Assembly: GCF_003425685.1 (NCBI RefSeq)
Contig: NZ_QJKM01000001.1
Location: 488,920-552,919, forward strand
Length of the DNA: 64,000 nt
Direction: 5' to 3'
Source of the DNA: Rhizobium terrae
GTDB taxonomy: Bacteria; Pseudomonadota; Alphaproteobacteria; Rhizobiales; Rhizobiaceae
The notes below the pieces were generated by a model. That model had not been told where the DNA came from and searched no databases. It saw only the letters and a list, made by a program, of their open reading frames with translations. Made by a program: the position numbers and the translations under genes. Of this stretch, positions 26,019 through 35,775 are shown in pieces. Each line of letters starts with the position of its first letter. The first letter of the stretch is position 1.

Positions 26019-26942
26019 GTGTCGGAACATGTGCTTGTTTCTGAACTCGATAGGCTCGTCTCGGAAGGCCGCAATCCCCGCAGTCTCGATATAGACGTGC
26101 TGCCTACGCTCGATATCGTCCGCCAGATCAACAACGAGGACAAAAGCGTCGCTTACGCGGTCGAGGAAGTGCTTCCGGAGATTGCGCGCGCCGTGGACAT
26201 CATCGTTGAAGCGTTCAAAGCCGGCGGAAGACTGATCTATGCCGGGGCCGGCACGAGCGGGCGGCTCGGCGTGCTCGACGCCTCCGAATGCCCGCCGACC
26301 TTCAGCGTGCCGGAAGGCATGGTGATCGGCCTCATGGCCGGCGGACGGGAGGCCGTATTTCGCGCCGTGGAAGGAGCGGAGGATGATGTCGAGGGCGGGC
26401 GCAGGGCGCTCGAAGAGGTCAGGCTGACGGAGAAGGACGTGGTCGTCGGCATCGCGTCGAGCGGCCGCACGCCCTTCGTCATCGGTGCCCTGATCCATGC
26501 ACGCAAGATGGGTGCAAAAACCATATCGCTTTCCTGCAATCCGAATTCCGAAATGGCTCCGCTTGCCGATATCGCGATCACTCCGGTGGTCGGGCCGGAG
26601 ATCCTCACAGGCTCGACGCGGCTGAAATCCGGCACGGCGCAGAAACTGGTGCTGAACACGCTCACCACCACCGCCATGATCAAGCTCGGCAAGACCTACG
26701 GCAACCTGATGGTCGATCTCAAGGCGAGCAACAGCAAGCTGGTGGCGCGCGCCTCGCGGATCGTGATGCAGGCGACCGGTTGCACCGCGCAGGAAGCGAA
26801 GGCAGTCCTCGATGAGACGAACTATGACGTGAAGGTTGCGATTCTGGTTCAGATGACGGGAATGGACGTAGAGGCGGCGATCGCGGCGCTAAAGGCGAAT
26901 GGCGGCTACATCCGCCAGGCGATGACACCCGCCAGCTCCTGA
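26019..26942 (+). CDS. murQ: N-acetylmuramic acid 6-phosphate etherase
   Basis: 307 residues from a GTG at 26019 with GGAGG six bases upstream; the frame is open to 25941 but that stretch lacks a ribosome site. The SIS-domain signature [20 protein letters not shown], including the catalytic Glu in SECPPT, and the second Glu in EGAEDD are intact. A small UBA-like C-terminal helix bundle follows ([12 protein letters not shown]). It cleaves the lactyl ether of MurNAc-6-phosphate to GlcNAc-6-phosphate in peptidoglycan recycling. The next gene on the same strand is a truncated serine hydrolase, so a recycling operon has probably been broken at its 3' end. Confidence 0.95.
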   Translation: MSEHVLVSELDRLVSEGRNPRSLDIDVLPTLDIVRQINNEDKSVAYAVEEVLPEIARAVDIIVEAFKAGGRLIYAGAGTSGRLGVLDASECPPTFSVPEGMVIGLMAGGREAVFRAVEGAEDDVEGGRRALEEVRLTEKDVVVGIASSGRTPFVIGALIHARKMGAKTISLSCNPNSEMAPLADIAITPVVGPEILTGSTRLKSGTAQKLVLNTLTTTAMIKLGKTYGNLMVDLKASNSKLVARASRIVMQATGCTAQEAKAVLDETNYDVKVAILVQMTGMDVEAAIAALKANGGYIRQAMTPASS

Positions 26943-26955
26943 GGGAGCCGACAAT

Positions 26956-27216
26956 ATGACCGGAAGTAGCGCCGGCCCAAACGTCGCATCCGTGGCAGAG
27001 CGGGCATTCGGCCTCGCGGGCGTCATCGACCGGAACGGAACCGACGGTTATTTTGCCATGACCAGGCATAGCATACCCGAACCGCGGCCTATGCGCGGCG
27101 ACACACAGTTCGATTTCACATCGCTTACCAAGGTGACCTTCACCACCACGCGGATACATCGGTTGGCCGTCGAAGGCGGGATCGATCTCGACGCACCGAA
27201 CATCTCGGCCCGCGGT
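26956..27216 (+). pseudogene. Truncated serine hydrolase (beta-lactamase/class C fold), N-terminal remnant
   Basis: Starts with an ATG 13 bases after the murQ stop, with GAGGGAG upstream. About 83 residues match the start of a class C beta-lactamase-like serine hydrolase: FDFTSLTKV supplies the SxxK active-site motif (STK equivalent SLTK) and is followed by RIHRLAVEGGIDLDAPN. After that point, around 27200-27216, the homology ends and the frame runs antisense into livF, whose stop is at 27217. The YxN and KTG motifs and over 250 residues are absent. The end coordinate given is the estimated junction, not a stop codon. Confidence 0.75.
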
Positions 27217-27913
<697 letters not shown>

Positions 27914-27927
<14 letters not shown>

Positions 27928-28669
27928 CGTTCTGTCCCAGATAAACGCGGCGGACTTCGGAGTTCGCCTGGATTTCCTTCGGTGTGCCATCCGCCAGGAG
28001 TTGGCCGTGATGCAGCACGAGAACCCGGTCGCTCAAACCCAGAATCATCTTCATCTTGTGCTCGACCAGCAGAATGGTGCGGTCTACCGCGAGTTTCTCG
28101 ATCAGCGCGACCATTTCGCGGGTCTCTTCCGGCCCCATGCCGGCAGTCGGCTCGTCGAGCAGCAGCAGGGCGGGGTCCGCAACGAGGGCTATGGCGATCT
28201 CCAGCGCCCTTTGTTGCCCATGGGCCAGGAATTTCGCAAGCATTCCTGCCCGGGCCGACAGGCCGACGGAGGCAAGTGTTGCGGCCGCCTTCTCTTCGAT
28301 ATCCTTGTACAGATCGCGGTTGGTCCAGATGTTCAGCCGCGAGCGGAAGGCCTGCGCGGCAACCCGGACATTCTCGATAACGGTCAGGTTCGGGAAGATG
28401 TTGGTGATCTGGTAGGATCGGGCGATGCCCCGATGCACATAATCGTGCTGCGGCACCCCTGCCATATCCGCGCCACGGAACCTGAGGGTTCCGGTCGAAG
28501 GCTTCAGGGCGCCGGAGAGGATGTTGAAGAAGGTGCTCTTGCCCGCGCCGTTCGGGCCGATAATCGCGGTGATCTGCCCTTCCCTGAAGTCGGCCGTGAC
28601 GTCCTTGAGTGCGACGAGCCCGCCGAACTGCTTGCCGATGCCGGCAACGCTCATGATCGGTGTGTTCAT
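27914..28669 (-). CDS. livG: Branched-chain-type ABC transporter ATPase LivG
   Basis: 251 residues from the ATG at 28669, which overlaps the livM stop (ATGA). Walker A is GPNGAGKST, followed by the LivG-typical FFNILSGALKPSTG; the signature reads LAHGQQRALEIA and Walker B LLLLDEPTAGMGPEE. An open extension upstream to 29089 lies antiphase in livM and is not coding. It works with LivF on the LivHM channel. Confidence 0.93.
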
Positions 28670-29664
28670 CGGCTTTTCCACCAGGATATGAGCGTACCCC
28701 AGATGCCCTTCGGCAGATAGAGAACGAAGAGAATGAAGATCACCCCAACGATGAGCTGCCAATTGGAGGTCCAGAGCGAGAAGACGTCTTCCATCGACAG
28801 GAAGGCAAGTGCGCCGACAAAGGGACCGAAGAAGCTGCCGGCACCGCCGAGCAGGGTCATCATCACGATCAAGCCAGAGGTGTGATAGTGCAGCGAGTCG
28901 AGCGGCACGATCGACAAGTGCATGGCTGATAACGTCCCCGCGAGCCCGCAGAGAATGCCGGACAATACGAAGGACAGGAGCTTGGTCCGCTCGACATCGT
29001 AACCGCAAGCGCGGGCGCGCGTCTCGTTCTCGCGGATTGCCTCGATCACGGCGCCGAACGGCGAGTTGAGCACGCGTGAGACGAACCACAGCGCCAGCGC
29101 CACGATGACCATGATCGCATAATATTTGATCATGGGATCGAGGAAATTCAAAGAAAAGCCAGGGAAATTCAGCACGCTCACGGTAAAGCCGCGAAGGCCG
29201 TTTTCACCACCCGTCCAAGAAGATGCCTGGAGCGCCGAGTAGTAGACGAGTTGCGAAAGCGCCAGCGTTACCATCGAAAAGTAGATGCCGCGGGTGCGGA
29301 TCGCCAACACTCCCATGATGACCGAAAGCACGGCGGCCACGGCAAGCCCTATCAGCATTGCTGCGAACCAGTTCACGCCGAAGGCGCCGATCGCAATCCC
29401 GGTCGCATAAGCGCCGGCTCCGAAGAACGCCGCGTGGCCGAAAGACAGCAGACCAGTGTAACCGAAGAGAAGATTGTAGCCGACGGCGACGAGACCATAG
29501 ATCAGCACATTCACCGCAAGCGCCTGCGAAGGTAATATCCAGGGCAGGATGCAGAGCGCCAGGACGGAGAGCGGTACCCGCCAGCGGTTCACGTTGGAAA
29601 ACAGCGTCGCGAAACCGCCCCGCGTGGGCGTCGCGGCAATTTCGGCGTCTCTCACGATGGACAT
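28666..29664 (-). CDS. livM: Branched-chain-type ABC transporter permease LivM
   Basis: 332 residues from the ATG at 29664, preceded by TGAGGAG; the frame extends to 29700 without a ribosome site. There are eight to ten membrane segments and the LivM landmarks GYTGLLSFGHAAFFGAGAYA and IRTRGIYFSMVTLA. A short N-terminal cytoplasmic leader precedes the first helix. It is the channel partner of LivH. Confidence 0.92.
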   Translation of the reverse strand: MSIVRDAEIAATPTRGGFATLFSNVNRWRVPLSVLALCILPWILPSQALAVNVLIYGLVAVGYNLLFGYTGLLSFGHAAFFGAGAYATGIAIGAFGVNWFAAMLIGLAVAAVLSVIMGVLAIRTRGIYFSMVTLALSQLVYYSALQASSWTGGENGLRGFTVSVLNFPGFSLNFLDPMIKYYAIMVIVALALWFVSRVLNSPFGAVIEAIRENETRARACGYDVERTKLLSFVLSGILCGLAGTLSAMHLSIVPLDSLHYHTSGLIVMMTLLGGAGSFFGPFVGALAFLSMEDVFSLWTSNWQLIVGVIFILFVLYLPKGIWGTLISWWKSR

Positions 29665-29674
29665 GGTCAACTCC

Positions 29675-30550
29675 TCAAAGCCCGGGCGCCGCGCGGCCAT
29701 AAAGGCCGTTCGGACGCACCAGCAGGATGAGCGCCATCAGCGCGAACATCACGATCGTTGCCATTTCCGGCGCAAAGAGCGAAGTCATGCTGACCGCGAC
29801 GCCGACGATGAGCCCTGCAACCACAGCGCCGGCCAGGGAGCCCATGCCGCCGATGACGGTGACAACGAAGGCTTCGGCGAGCACCAGCGTGCCCATTTCC
29901 GGGCTAACATTGCGCATCGGCGCGGCGAGTACGCCCCCGAGCGCGGTGATGCCGACCCCGATGCCGAACACGACCAGCCACAGTTTGCTGATATCGACGC
30001 CGAGCACCCGCATGATCAGCGGATCTGCCGATCCGGCCCTCACGATCAGACCGAACTTCGTCTTTTCGAGACCGATCCAGAGAAGCAGCAGCACCGTGCA
30101 GACGACGCCGATGACGAAGAGGCGGTAGAGCGGAAAAAAGCCGATTCCGAGGTTTACGACGCCGCGTAGCGCTGCCGGCGTGGAAAAGGGAATGCCGTCG
30201 GTGCCGAAGAGGATGCGCACCGCTTCGACCAGCACGTAGCCGAGGCCGAAGGTCAGTAGCAGCGGATCGTCCGGCGAGCGGCCGTAAAGGGGGCGGATGA
30301 GGAACCGCTCGATGAGCATGCCGAACAGGCCGATCAGCACCGGCGCCAGCACGAGAGCCCACCAGAAGCTTCCCGTCAGTCCGGCCACGTAAAGGCCCGC
30401 ATAGGCGCCCACCATGAACAGCGCGCCATGCGCGAAGTTCACGATGCCCAGCATGCCGAAAATGATCGACAGGCCGAGCGCAACCATGATCAGGACGGCG
30501 CCGAGGGCGAGACCCGAAAACAGCTGCATTGCAATCAATTGGACAGTCAT
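29675..30550 (-). CDS. livH: Branched-chain-type ABC transporter permease LivH
   Basis: 291 residues, highly hydrophobic with about eight membrane spans. The LivH block MLGIVNFAHGALFMVGAYAG occurs near residue 34 and a GGMGSLAGAVVAGLIVG stretch near the end. It starts 20 bases after the SBP stop. The importer encoded by 27217-31821 is complete: two ATPases, two permeases and one receptor. Confidence 0.92.
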   Translation of the reverse strand: MTVQLIAMQLFSGLALGAVLIMVALGLSIIFGMLGIVNFAHGALFMVGAYAGLYVAGLTGSFWWALVLAPVLIGLFGMLIERFLIRPLYGRSPDDPLLLTFGLGYVLVEAVRILFGTDGIPFSTPAALRGVVNLGIGFFPLYRLFVIGVVCTVLLLLWIGLEKTKFGLIVRAGSADPLIMRVLGVDISKLWLVVFGIGVGITALGGVLAAPMRNVSPEMGTLVLAEAFVVTVIGGMGSLAGAVVAGLIVGVAVSMTSLFAPEMATIVMFALMALILLVRPNGLYGRAAPGL

Positions 30551-30570
30551 GACCTCATCCGTCCCAGGTA

Positions 30571-31821
30571 TCAGCTCTTGAAGCCGAGTTCGGAGCAGCT
30601 TCTCAGCACGCCCTCAGATGCGGGCTCGTTGGCGATGATCTTGAAGAGATCGGCATCCGACTTCATGGCGCTCTTCGCCTTCGATTCCAGCACGAGGACG
30701 GACTGTACCGACTGGTGGTCGCATTTGCGATAGGACTGCTCGCCCTTGGCGACGTCGTATTTCAATGTTTCCAGTGCCGCGATGACCTTCTGCGGCTCGG
30801 TTCCGCCCACCTTCTCGATGGCCATGAGCAACGACGCGACGCCGGTATAGCCATAGGCGCCATAGTCGGTCGGGATGGCACCCTTGTACATCGCACGGAA
30901 GGCATCGTTGAACGCCTTCGCGAAAGGCACGGTCGCTTCGAGGCCCCAATAGTAGTTCGCGCCGCCGACGACGCCTTCGAAGACTTCCGGATCGACCGCA
31001 AGCCGCTGGTTGTGCAAGAGCACCGGCACGACGATCTTCATCATGTCCTTCACCCCGAAATCGACCGCCTGCTTGATCGAATTCGCCTGGTCGCGGCCGA
31101 AATTGCAGATGCACAGGATATCCGGCTTGAGCGACAGGATGGTCGGGATGAAGGTCGAATAGTCTGCGGCACCGAACGGATGGAGGATCTCGCCGACGGT
31201 TTCCGCGCCGATCTCCTTGGCCGCCCGCTTGAAGCCGCGCAGCATCTCATGGCCATAGGCATAGTCGGCCACCAGATAGACGACCTTCGAACCCTTCTTG
31301 AAGGTATGTTTTGCGACAACGGCGGTCGTCATCGTCGGGTTCAGCGCCTCGTGGAACGTATAGGGGCTGAAGTCCTTGATCTCGTTGATCGTATCCGACT
31401 GGCTGATCGAAATGTAGAGCATGTTGCGGGCACGGGTGACTTCGTTGACCGCGAGCTGCACGGCGCTCGAAAGCGCGCCGACCACCGCGTGCACCTTGTC
31501 CTTCTCGATCAGTTCAAGCGTGCGCGTGGCGGCCTCGCCGGCATTCAGCTTGTCATCGCGCACGAGAAGCTCGACCTTGCGACCGGCAATGCCGCCCTTG
31601 TCATTGGCGAGCTTGACGGCAAGCTGGGCGCTGCGCACCTGATCGTTCGCTTCGGCCGCGAAAGGCCCCGTAAGCGGCGTCGGGAAACCAATGCGTATGG
31701 TTTCCGCCTGTGCCCTTGCGATCCACGGCATCGAAAGAACACCGGCAGTGCCCGCCAGGCCCAAAATTGCGGCGCGGCGGCTGATCTGCCGTAAGGCCAG
31801 TTTTTCAATTCCCTTTGTCAT
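30571..31821 (-). CDS. ABC substrate-binding protein, LivK/AmiC type (Peripla_BP_6)
   Basis: 416 residues from the ATG at 31821, preceded by GAGGAGGAGGACAACT. The N-terminus carries a twin-arginine-like SRRAAILGLAG followed by a hydrophobic stretch and an ARAQA cleavage site near 39, so export may be by Tat. The mature part starts IRIGFPTPLTGPFAAEA, as in HAAT receptors. Linked genes encode a molybdenum hydroxylase, so the ligand is more likely an aromatic or N-heterocyclic compound than a branched-chain amino acid. That is inference from context. Confidence 0.9.
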   Translation of the reverse strand: MTKGIEKLALRQISRRAAILGLAGTAGVLSMPWIARAQAETIRIGFPTPLTGPFAAEANDQVRSAQLAVKLANDKGGIAGRKVELLVRDDKLNAGEAATRTLELIEKDKVHAVVGALSSAVQLAVNEVTRARNMLYISISQSDTINEIKDFSPYTFHEALNPTMTTAVVAKHTFKKGSKVVYLVADYAYGHEMLRGFKRAAKEIGAETVGEILHPFGAADYSTFIPTILSLKPDILCICNFGRDQANSIKQAVDFGVKDMMKIVVPVLLHNQRLAVDPEVFEGVVGGANYYWGLEATVPFAKAFNDAFRAMYKGAIPTDYGAYGYTGVASLLMAIEKVGGTEPQKVIAALETLKYDVAKGEQSYRKCDHQSVQSVLVLESKAKSAMKSDADLFKIIANEPASEGVLRSCSELGFKS

Positions 31822-31856
31822 AGTTGTCCTCCTCCTCTCGGACATCCAGTCATGCA

Positions 31857-34226
31857 TCAGATCGAGCCGAGCGCCCTCAGGATTCGCGTCGGCGTCATGG
31901 GTATCTGCGTCAGCACGGCGCCCTGGCCGGCGAGCGCATCGTTGACGGCATTCATCGCAGCGGCCGAGGCGGCGGCCGTACCGGCCTCGCCGACGCCCTT
32001 GGCACCGAGCTCGGTATCCTGCGTCGGCGTTTCCACATGGGCGATCTCGATGTCGGGCATTTCGCAGGCCATTGGCACGAGGTAGTCGGCAAGCGAACCG
32101 TTGGTGAGCTGGCCTTCCGGATTGTAAAGACATTCCTCGAAGAATGCTGCGCCAAGTCCCTGCACGACGCCGCCGCGGATCTGCTCGTCGACCAGCAGCG
32201 GATTGATGATGCGCCCGCAGTCCTCGACCACCCAGTGTTTCAGGATCTTCACGAAACCCGTTTCCGCATCGACTTCGACCAGGCACCCCTGGGCGCCGTT
32301 GGTGAAGGCGAAAGGATAACCCTGCGGTGCGTAGTGATGCACCACGGAAAGCTGCGCCTGCGTGCCGGGCGGCAGCGTGTCGGAGCGGAAAAATGCGATG
32401 CGGGCTACTTCCGGAAGGCTGATGCGCTGTTGCCCGGTCGCCGCCTCGACGATCCAGTCTTCGCGGATGTCGAGCTCGCCGGGCTTGGCTTGCAGGATGA
32501 GACCGGCGATGAAGAGCAGGTTATTGCGCAGCTTGCGCGCCGCCTGCAGCGCCGTTTCGCCGCCGATGCCCGCACCACGGCAGGCCCAAGTGGCGCCGCC
32601 ATGCGGCGTCGTATCCGTATCGCCGGTCATTACCCGCACCTTGGCCCGGTCGACACCAAGCTGGTCGGCGACGATCTGCCCGATGATCGTTTCCGTCCCC
32701 TGCCCCTGTTCGGTGACTGAAATCGAGCAATGCACTTCCCCGGAAGGCGTCAGCTTGACGATCGCCCCGTCCTGCGCCGAAATCCGCGCGCCGCCGACAC
32801 CATAGAAAGCGGGGCTCGGATTGGTGATCTCGACGAAGAGCGCAATCCCGACGCCGCGCAGGATGCCTTTTCCACGCAACTCCGCCTGCTCCCGACGAAG
32901 GTCGTCGTAGTTCATGATTGCCCGCAGCCTGGCGAGGCAGACCTCGTGGGACAGTTTTTCGAACTGATAACCGGTCGGTGACTTGCGCGGATAGCTGTTA
33001 TCCGGAATGAGGTTGCGGGCGCGCATTTCGAATGGATCCAGCGAAAGTTCACGGGCGGCCGCATCGACGAGGCATTCGGTCACCGCGCAGGCGATCGGAT
33101 GGCCGACGGCGCGATATTGGCTGGTCTGCACCTTGTTCTGGAAGACGACAGAGAGGTTGGCGCGATAGCTGGAGAAATCATAGGGAGCGCCCATCAGCCG
33201 GACGACCTGATTGCCTTCCACGGCACTCGTGCGCGGATAGCTGGAGAACGGGCCGATCGCTGTGATGTCGTCCACGTCCATGCCGGAAATGCGTCCATCC
33301 TTCCCGACCGCGAGCCGCGCAGTAACGCGATGATCACGGGCGTGAATATCAGAAACGAAGGATTCCATCCGGTCCGCCAGGTATTTCACCGGCCGACCGA
33401 GCAGGATCGACGCGCCGACGACGGCCATTTCCTCGTGATAGACATGCAACTTCATGCCGAAGGAGCCGCCGACATCCGGCGCGACGACCCGGACATTGGC
33501 TTCCGGAATTCCGAAATGGCGGGAATAGACGTCCTGGAACTGGTAGGGCGTCTGCGTCGCATGATGCGCCGTCAGCCGGTTCTCGCTCGGATCGTAATCG
33601 GCGACGATGGCGCGAGGTTCGAGAGTCACGGCCGTATGTCGGCCGAAAATGAAGTTTTGCTCTACCGTCAGGTCAGCCGCCTCGAAAGCTTCGTCGACAC
33701 CGCCGCTGTCGAGCTTCGTCGCAAAGCAGATATTGCTGTCCAGACCCTGTGAAATCGCTTCCGCGGACATGGCCTCGACCGGATCCGCCAGCGCCGGCAA
33801 TTCCTCGATTTCGAGCTCTACCAGTTCCGCGGCGTCCTCCGCGATTGCCCGGCTCTCGGCAACGACAAGGACGACCGGCTGTCCAGACCATGTGACCTTG
33901 CCGAGCGCCAGAGGCACTTGCGGCGGAGACTTCATGTTCCTGAAATGGTCGAGCGTGCCGATCCAGGGCGTGCAGATTGCCGACAGATCTTCCCCGCTGA
34001 AAACAGCACGGACCCCCGAGAGCGCCCTTGCCTCCTCCGTGTTGACAGCGACGATTTTTCCATGGGCATAAGGGCTGCGGACGAAGGCGGCATGCAACAT
34101 CCGCGGCAATATCAGATCGGTGACGTATCGCCCCTTGCCTTCCAGCAGACGTTTAGCGTTCGGACGCGTGACCGAGCGACCGATATAGGAATTTGGCCTG
34201 TCGAGCGAACCGGCAAACACGTTCAT
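31857..34226 (-). CDS. Molybdenum hydroxylase large subunit (xanthine dehydrogenase / CoxL superfamily)
   Basis: 789 residues, normal for the family. The molybdopterin-binding segments are visible: APDVGGSFGMK (about 250), SQYRAVGHPIA (about 372), a TEQGQGTET block (about 510) and the catalytic Glu in GVGEAGT (about 746). The CO-dehydrogenase form I active-site loop with Cys (VAYRCSFR) is absent; here it reads QYRAVG, so CO oxidation is unlikely. The enzyme probably hydroxylates an aromatic or N-heterocyclic substrate. Its start overlaps the stop of the iron-sulfur subunit gene (ATGA), and the importer receptor gene follows after 35 bases. Confidence 0.9.
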   Translation of the reverse strand: MNVFAGSLDRPNSYIGRSVTRPNAKRLLEGKGRYVTDLILPRMLHAAFVRSPYAHGKIVAVNTEEARALSGVRAVFSGEDLSAICTPWIGTLDHFRNMKSPPQVPLALGKVTWSGQPVVLVVAESRAIAEDAAELVELEIEELPALADPVEAMSAEAISQGLDSNICFATKLDSGGVDEAFEAADLTVEQNFIFGRHTAVTLEPRAIVADYDPSENRLTAHHATQTPYQFQDVYSRHFGIPEANVRVVAPDVGGSFGMKLHVYHEEMAVVGASILLGRPVKYLADRMESFVSDIHARDHRVTARLAVGKDGRISGMDVDDITAIGPFSSYPRTSAVEGNQVVRLMGAPYDFSSYRANLSVVFQNKVQTSQYRAVGHPIACAVTECLVDAAARELSLDPFEMRARNLIPDNSYPRKSPTGYQFEKLSHEVCLARLRAIMNYDDLRREQAELRGKGILRGVGIALFVEITNPSPAFYGVGGARISAQDGAIVKLTPSGEVHCSISVTEQGQGTETIIGQIVADQLGVDRAKVRVMTGDTDTTPHGGATWACRGAGIGGETALQAARKLRNNLLFIAGLILQAKPGELDIREDWIVEAATGQQRISLPEVARIAFFRSDTLPPGTQAQLSVVHHYAPQGYPFAFTNGAQGCLVEVDAETGFVKILKHWVVEDCGRIINPLLVDEQIRGGVVQGLGAAFFEECLYNPEGQLTNGSLADYLVPMACEMPDIEIAHVETPTQDTELGAKGVGEAGTAAASAAAMNAVNDALAGQGAVLTQIPMTPTRILRALGSI

Positions 34227-34720
34227 GCCTCCTCCCTCGTCTCGGTGTTCTGACGGTCCCGCGCCGTCCGCTCTATTGCGTCGACGATCGCCTCATAGCC
34301 GGTGCAGCGGCAGTAGTTCCCGGACAGGGTGTCGCGGATCTCTTCACGGCTCGGGACGTCGCCGGAGGAAAGAAGACCATAAGCGCTCATCAGCATGCCG
34401 GGCGTGCAGAAGCCGCATTGCAGAGCATTGCGTTCGTGAAATGCCTTCTGCAGATCGGCGATCGCCTTTCGGCTGGTCAATCCCTCGATCGTCTCGACGA
34501 CACAGCCGTCCGCCTGGACGGCGAACATCAAACAAGCATGCACCGGGCGGTCATCAATCAGGACGAGGCAGGCGCCGCAGACGCCCATTTCGCAACCTGT
34601 ATGGGTACCAGTCAGTTGCATGTCCTGACGCAGGAAGTCGGTGAGCGTCGTGCGCGGTGCGACGAGTGCTTCCACGATTTCCCCATTGATCGTCAGGGCG
34701 ATGGCGATCCGGCTGTTCAT
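34223..34720 (-). CDS. Molybdenum hydroxylase [2Fe-2S] subunit (CoxS type)
   Basis: 165 residues. Two iron-sulfur clusters are predicted: plant-ferredoxin-like Cys43, Cys48, Cys51 and Cys63 in CEMGVCGAC...C, and the second set Cys102, Cys105, Cys137 and Cys139 in CGFCTPG and CRCTGYE. It transfers electrons from the molybdenum centre to FAD. Genes for all three subunits overlap, in the order FAD, Fe-S, Mo subunit in the direction of transcription. Confidence 0.95.
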   Translation of the reverse strand: MNSRIAIALTINGEIVEALVAPRTTLTDFLRQDMQLTGTHTGCEMGVCGACLVLIDDRPVHACLMFAVQADGCVVETIEGLTSRKAIADLQKAFHERNALQCGFCTPGMLMSAYGLLSSGDVPSREEIRDTLSGNYCRCTGYEAIVDAIERTARDRQNTETREEA

Positions 34721-35577
34721 GGCGTTGCCTCCAGGCGCCCCAGCAGGCGGCCGAGCAGCACCCGCGCCAGATGCATGCGCATCTCCGCCGGCGTCTGCTC
34801 GTCGCCTGGAGGATCGAGATCGGCTTCAAGCGTTTCCTGCGCCTTGCGGATGAGTTCGGGTGTCAAGCAGTTTCCGATGAGAAGGTTTTCAACATTTTTC
34901 GCTTGGACCGGCGTCGAACCCACCGCCAGGAATACGATCCGTATCCGCTCAATGCGACCGTTATCGATTTCGGCATTTATGCCCGACCCGACCAGCGCAT
35001 AATCCCCGCGACGGCGCGCGAGTTCATCGAAAGCACAATAGGTCCTCGCGGTCGCCGCAGGCACGTGCACGGCGCGGATCATCTCGCCCGGTTGCAAAGC
35101 CGTTTCATAGAGCCCTAAGAAGAAATCAGCGGCAGCGACGCTACGATTACCTGCCAGCGAAGCGATCTCGATTTCCGCGCCCAGCGCCAGCGACATCGCC
35201 GGAAATTCCGATGCGGGATCGGCCAAGGCGAGGCTGCCGCCAAACGTACCCCTGTTGCGGATAGCCGGATGAGCCACGAACGACGCCGCCTTGGAAAGCA
35301 GCGGCGCGTGCGTCCTGACCAGCCCGGAATTCAGGATCTCGAAATGGCGCGTCGCAGCACCGATGCGCAGATGATCTCCAATCACGGAAAGACCGTGGAG
35401 TTCCTCAAGGCGGGCAATATCGATCAGCAGTGCCGGCGCCTGAAGGCGCAGCGCCAGAGCCGGAACGAGGCTCTGGCCACCCGCGATATAGGCGGCGTCA
35501 CCGTCGGCATTCGCAAAGGCTTGCAACGCCTCCTCGACGGAATGCGGACGCACGTAATCGAAAGCTCTCGCCTTCAC
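34717..35577 (-). CDS. Molybdenum hydroxylase FAD subunit (CoxM type)
   Basis: 286 residues from a GTG at 35577 with GGAGGAG six bases upstream. FAD-binding motifs are AGGQSLVPAL (about 32-41) and GTFGGSLALADPASE (about 114-128), typical of the CoxM/CutM medium subunit. It is the first gene of the eight-gene leftward operon that continues through the Liv importer to 27217. Three ACCAnnTGGT sites lie just upstream, so the divergent TetR protein probably represses it. Confidence 0.93.
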   Translation of the reverse strand: MKARAFDYVRPHSVEEALQAFANADGDAAYIAGGQSLVPALALRLQAPALLIDIARLEELHGLSVIGDHLRIGAATRHFEILNSGLVRTHAPLLSKAASFVAHPAIRNRGTFGGSLALADPASEFPAMSLALGAEIEIASLAGNRSVAAADFFLGLYETALQPGEMIRAVHVPAATARTYCAFDELARRRGDYALVGSGINAEIDNGRIERIRIVFLAVGSTPVQAKNVENLLIGNCLTPELIRKAQETLEADLDPPGDEQTPAEMRMHLARVLLGRLLGRLEATP

Positions 35578-35607
35578 AGATTCTCCTCCCGATGGACACC
35601 TGAATTT

Positions 35608-35699
35608 GTGACCAGTTGGTTACAACATTCCGTAGGATGATCGACCAGTCAACAAAAATTACCATATGGTCTCAAAATAAATTACCACTTGGTCTCAAA
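35608..35699. promoter_or_regulatory. Three TetR operator-like sites
   Basis: ACCAnnTGGT occurs three times: ACCAGTTGGT (35611-35620, inside GTGACCAGTTGGTTAC), ACCATATGGT (35661-35670) and ACCACTTGGT (35684-35693). The last two are embedded in a 20-base direct repeat, AATTACCAnnTGGTCTCAAA, with a 23-base period (35657-35676 and 35680-35699). All lie between the divergent FAD-subunit gene and the TetR gene. Binding by the adjacent TetR regulator, controlling both directions, is a strong inference. Confidence 0.7.
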
Positions 35700-35775
35700 C
35701 GCCACCTGCGCTATCGCTGAAGTAAGGAGTTGCTTTGCGGGTCGTCGAGGCGCGCAATCGCGGATCAGGATTGAA

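Noticed and set aside
28670..29089. N-terminal extension of LivG (and a similar one of the DppB-like permease at 14572-14925)
   Set aside because: The extra codons lie inside the neighbouring gene, lack family similarity, and a normal family start with ATGA overlap or ribosome site exists.
31857..34226. Aerobic carbon monoxide dehydrogenase (CoxL form I)
   Set aside because: The active-site loop lacks the Cys-containing AYRCSFR motif; the sequence reads QYRAVG at the equivalent place.
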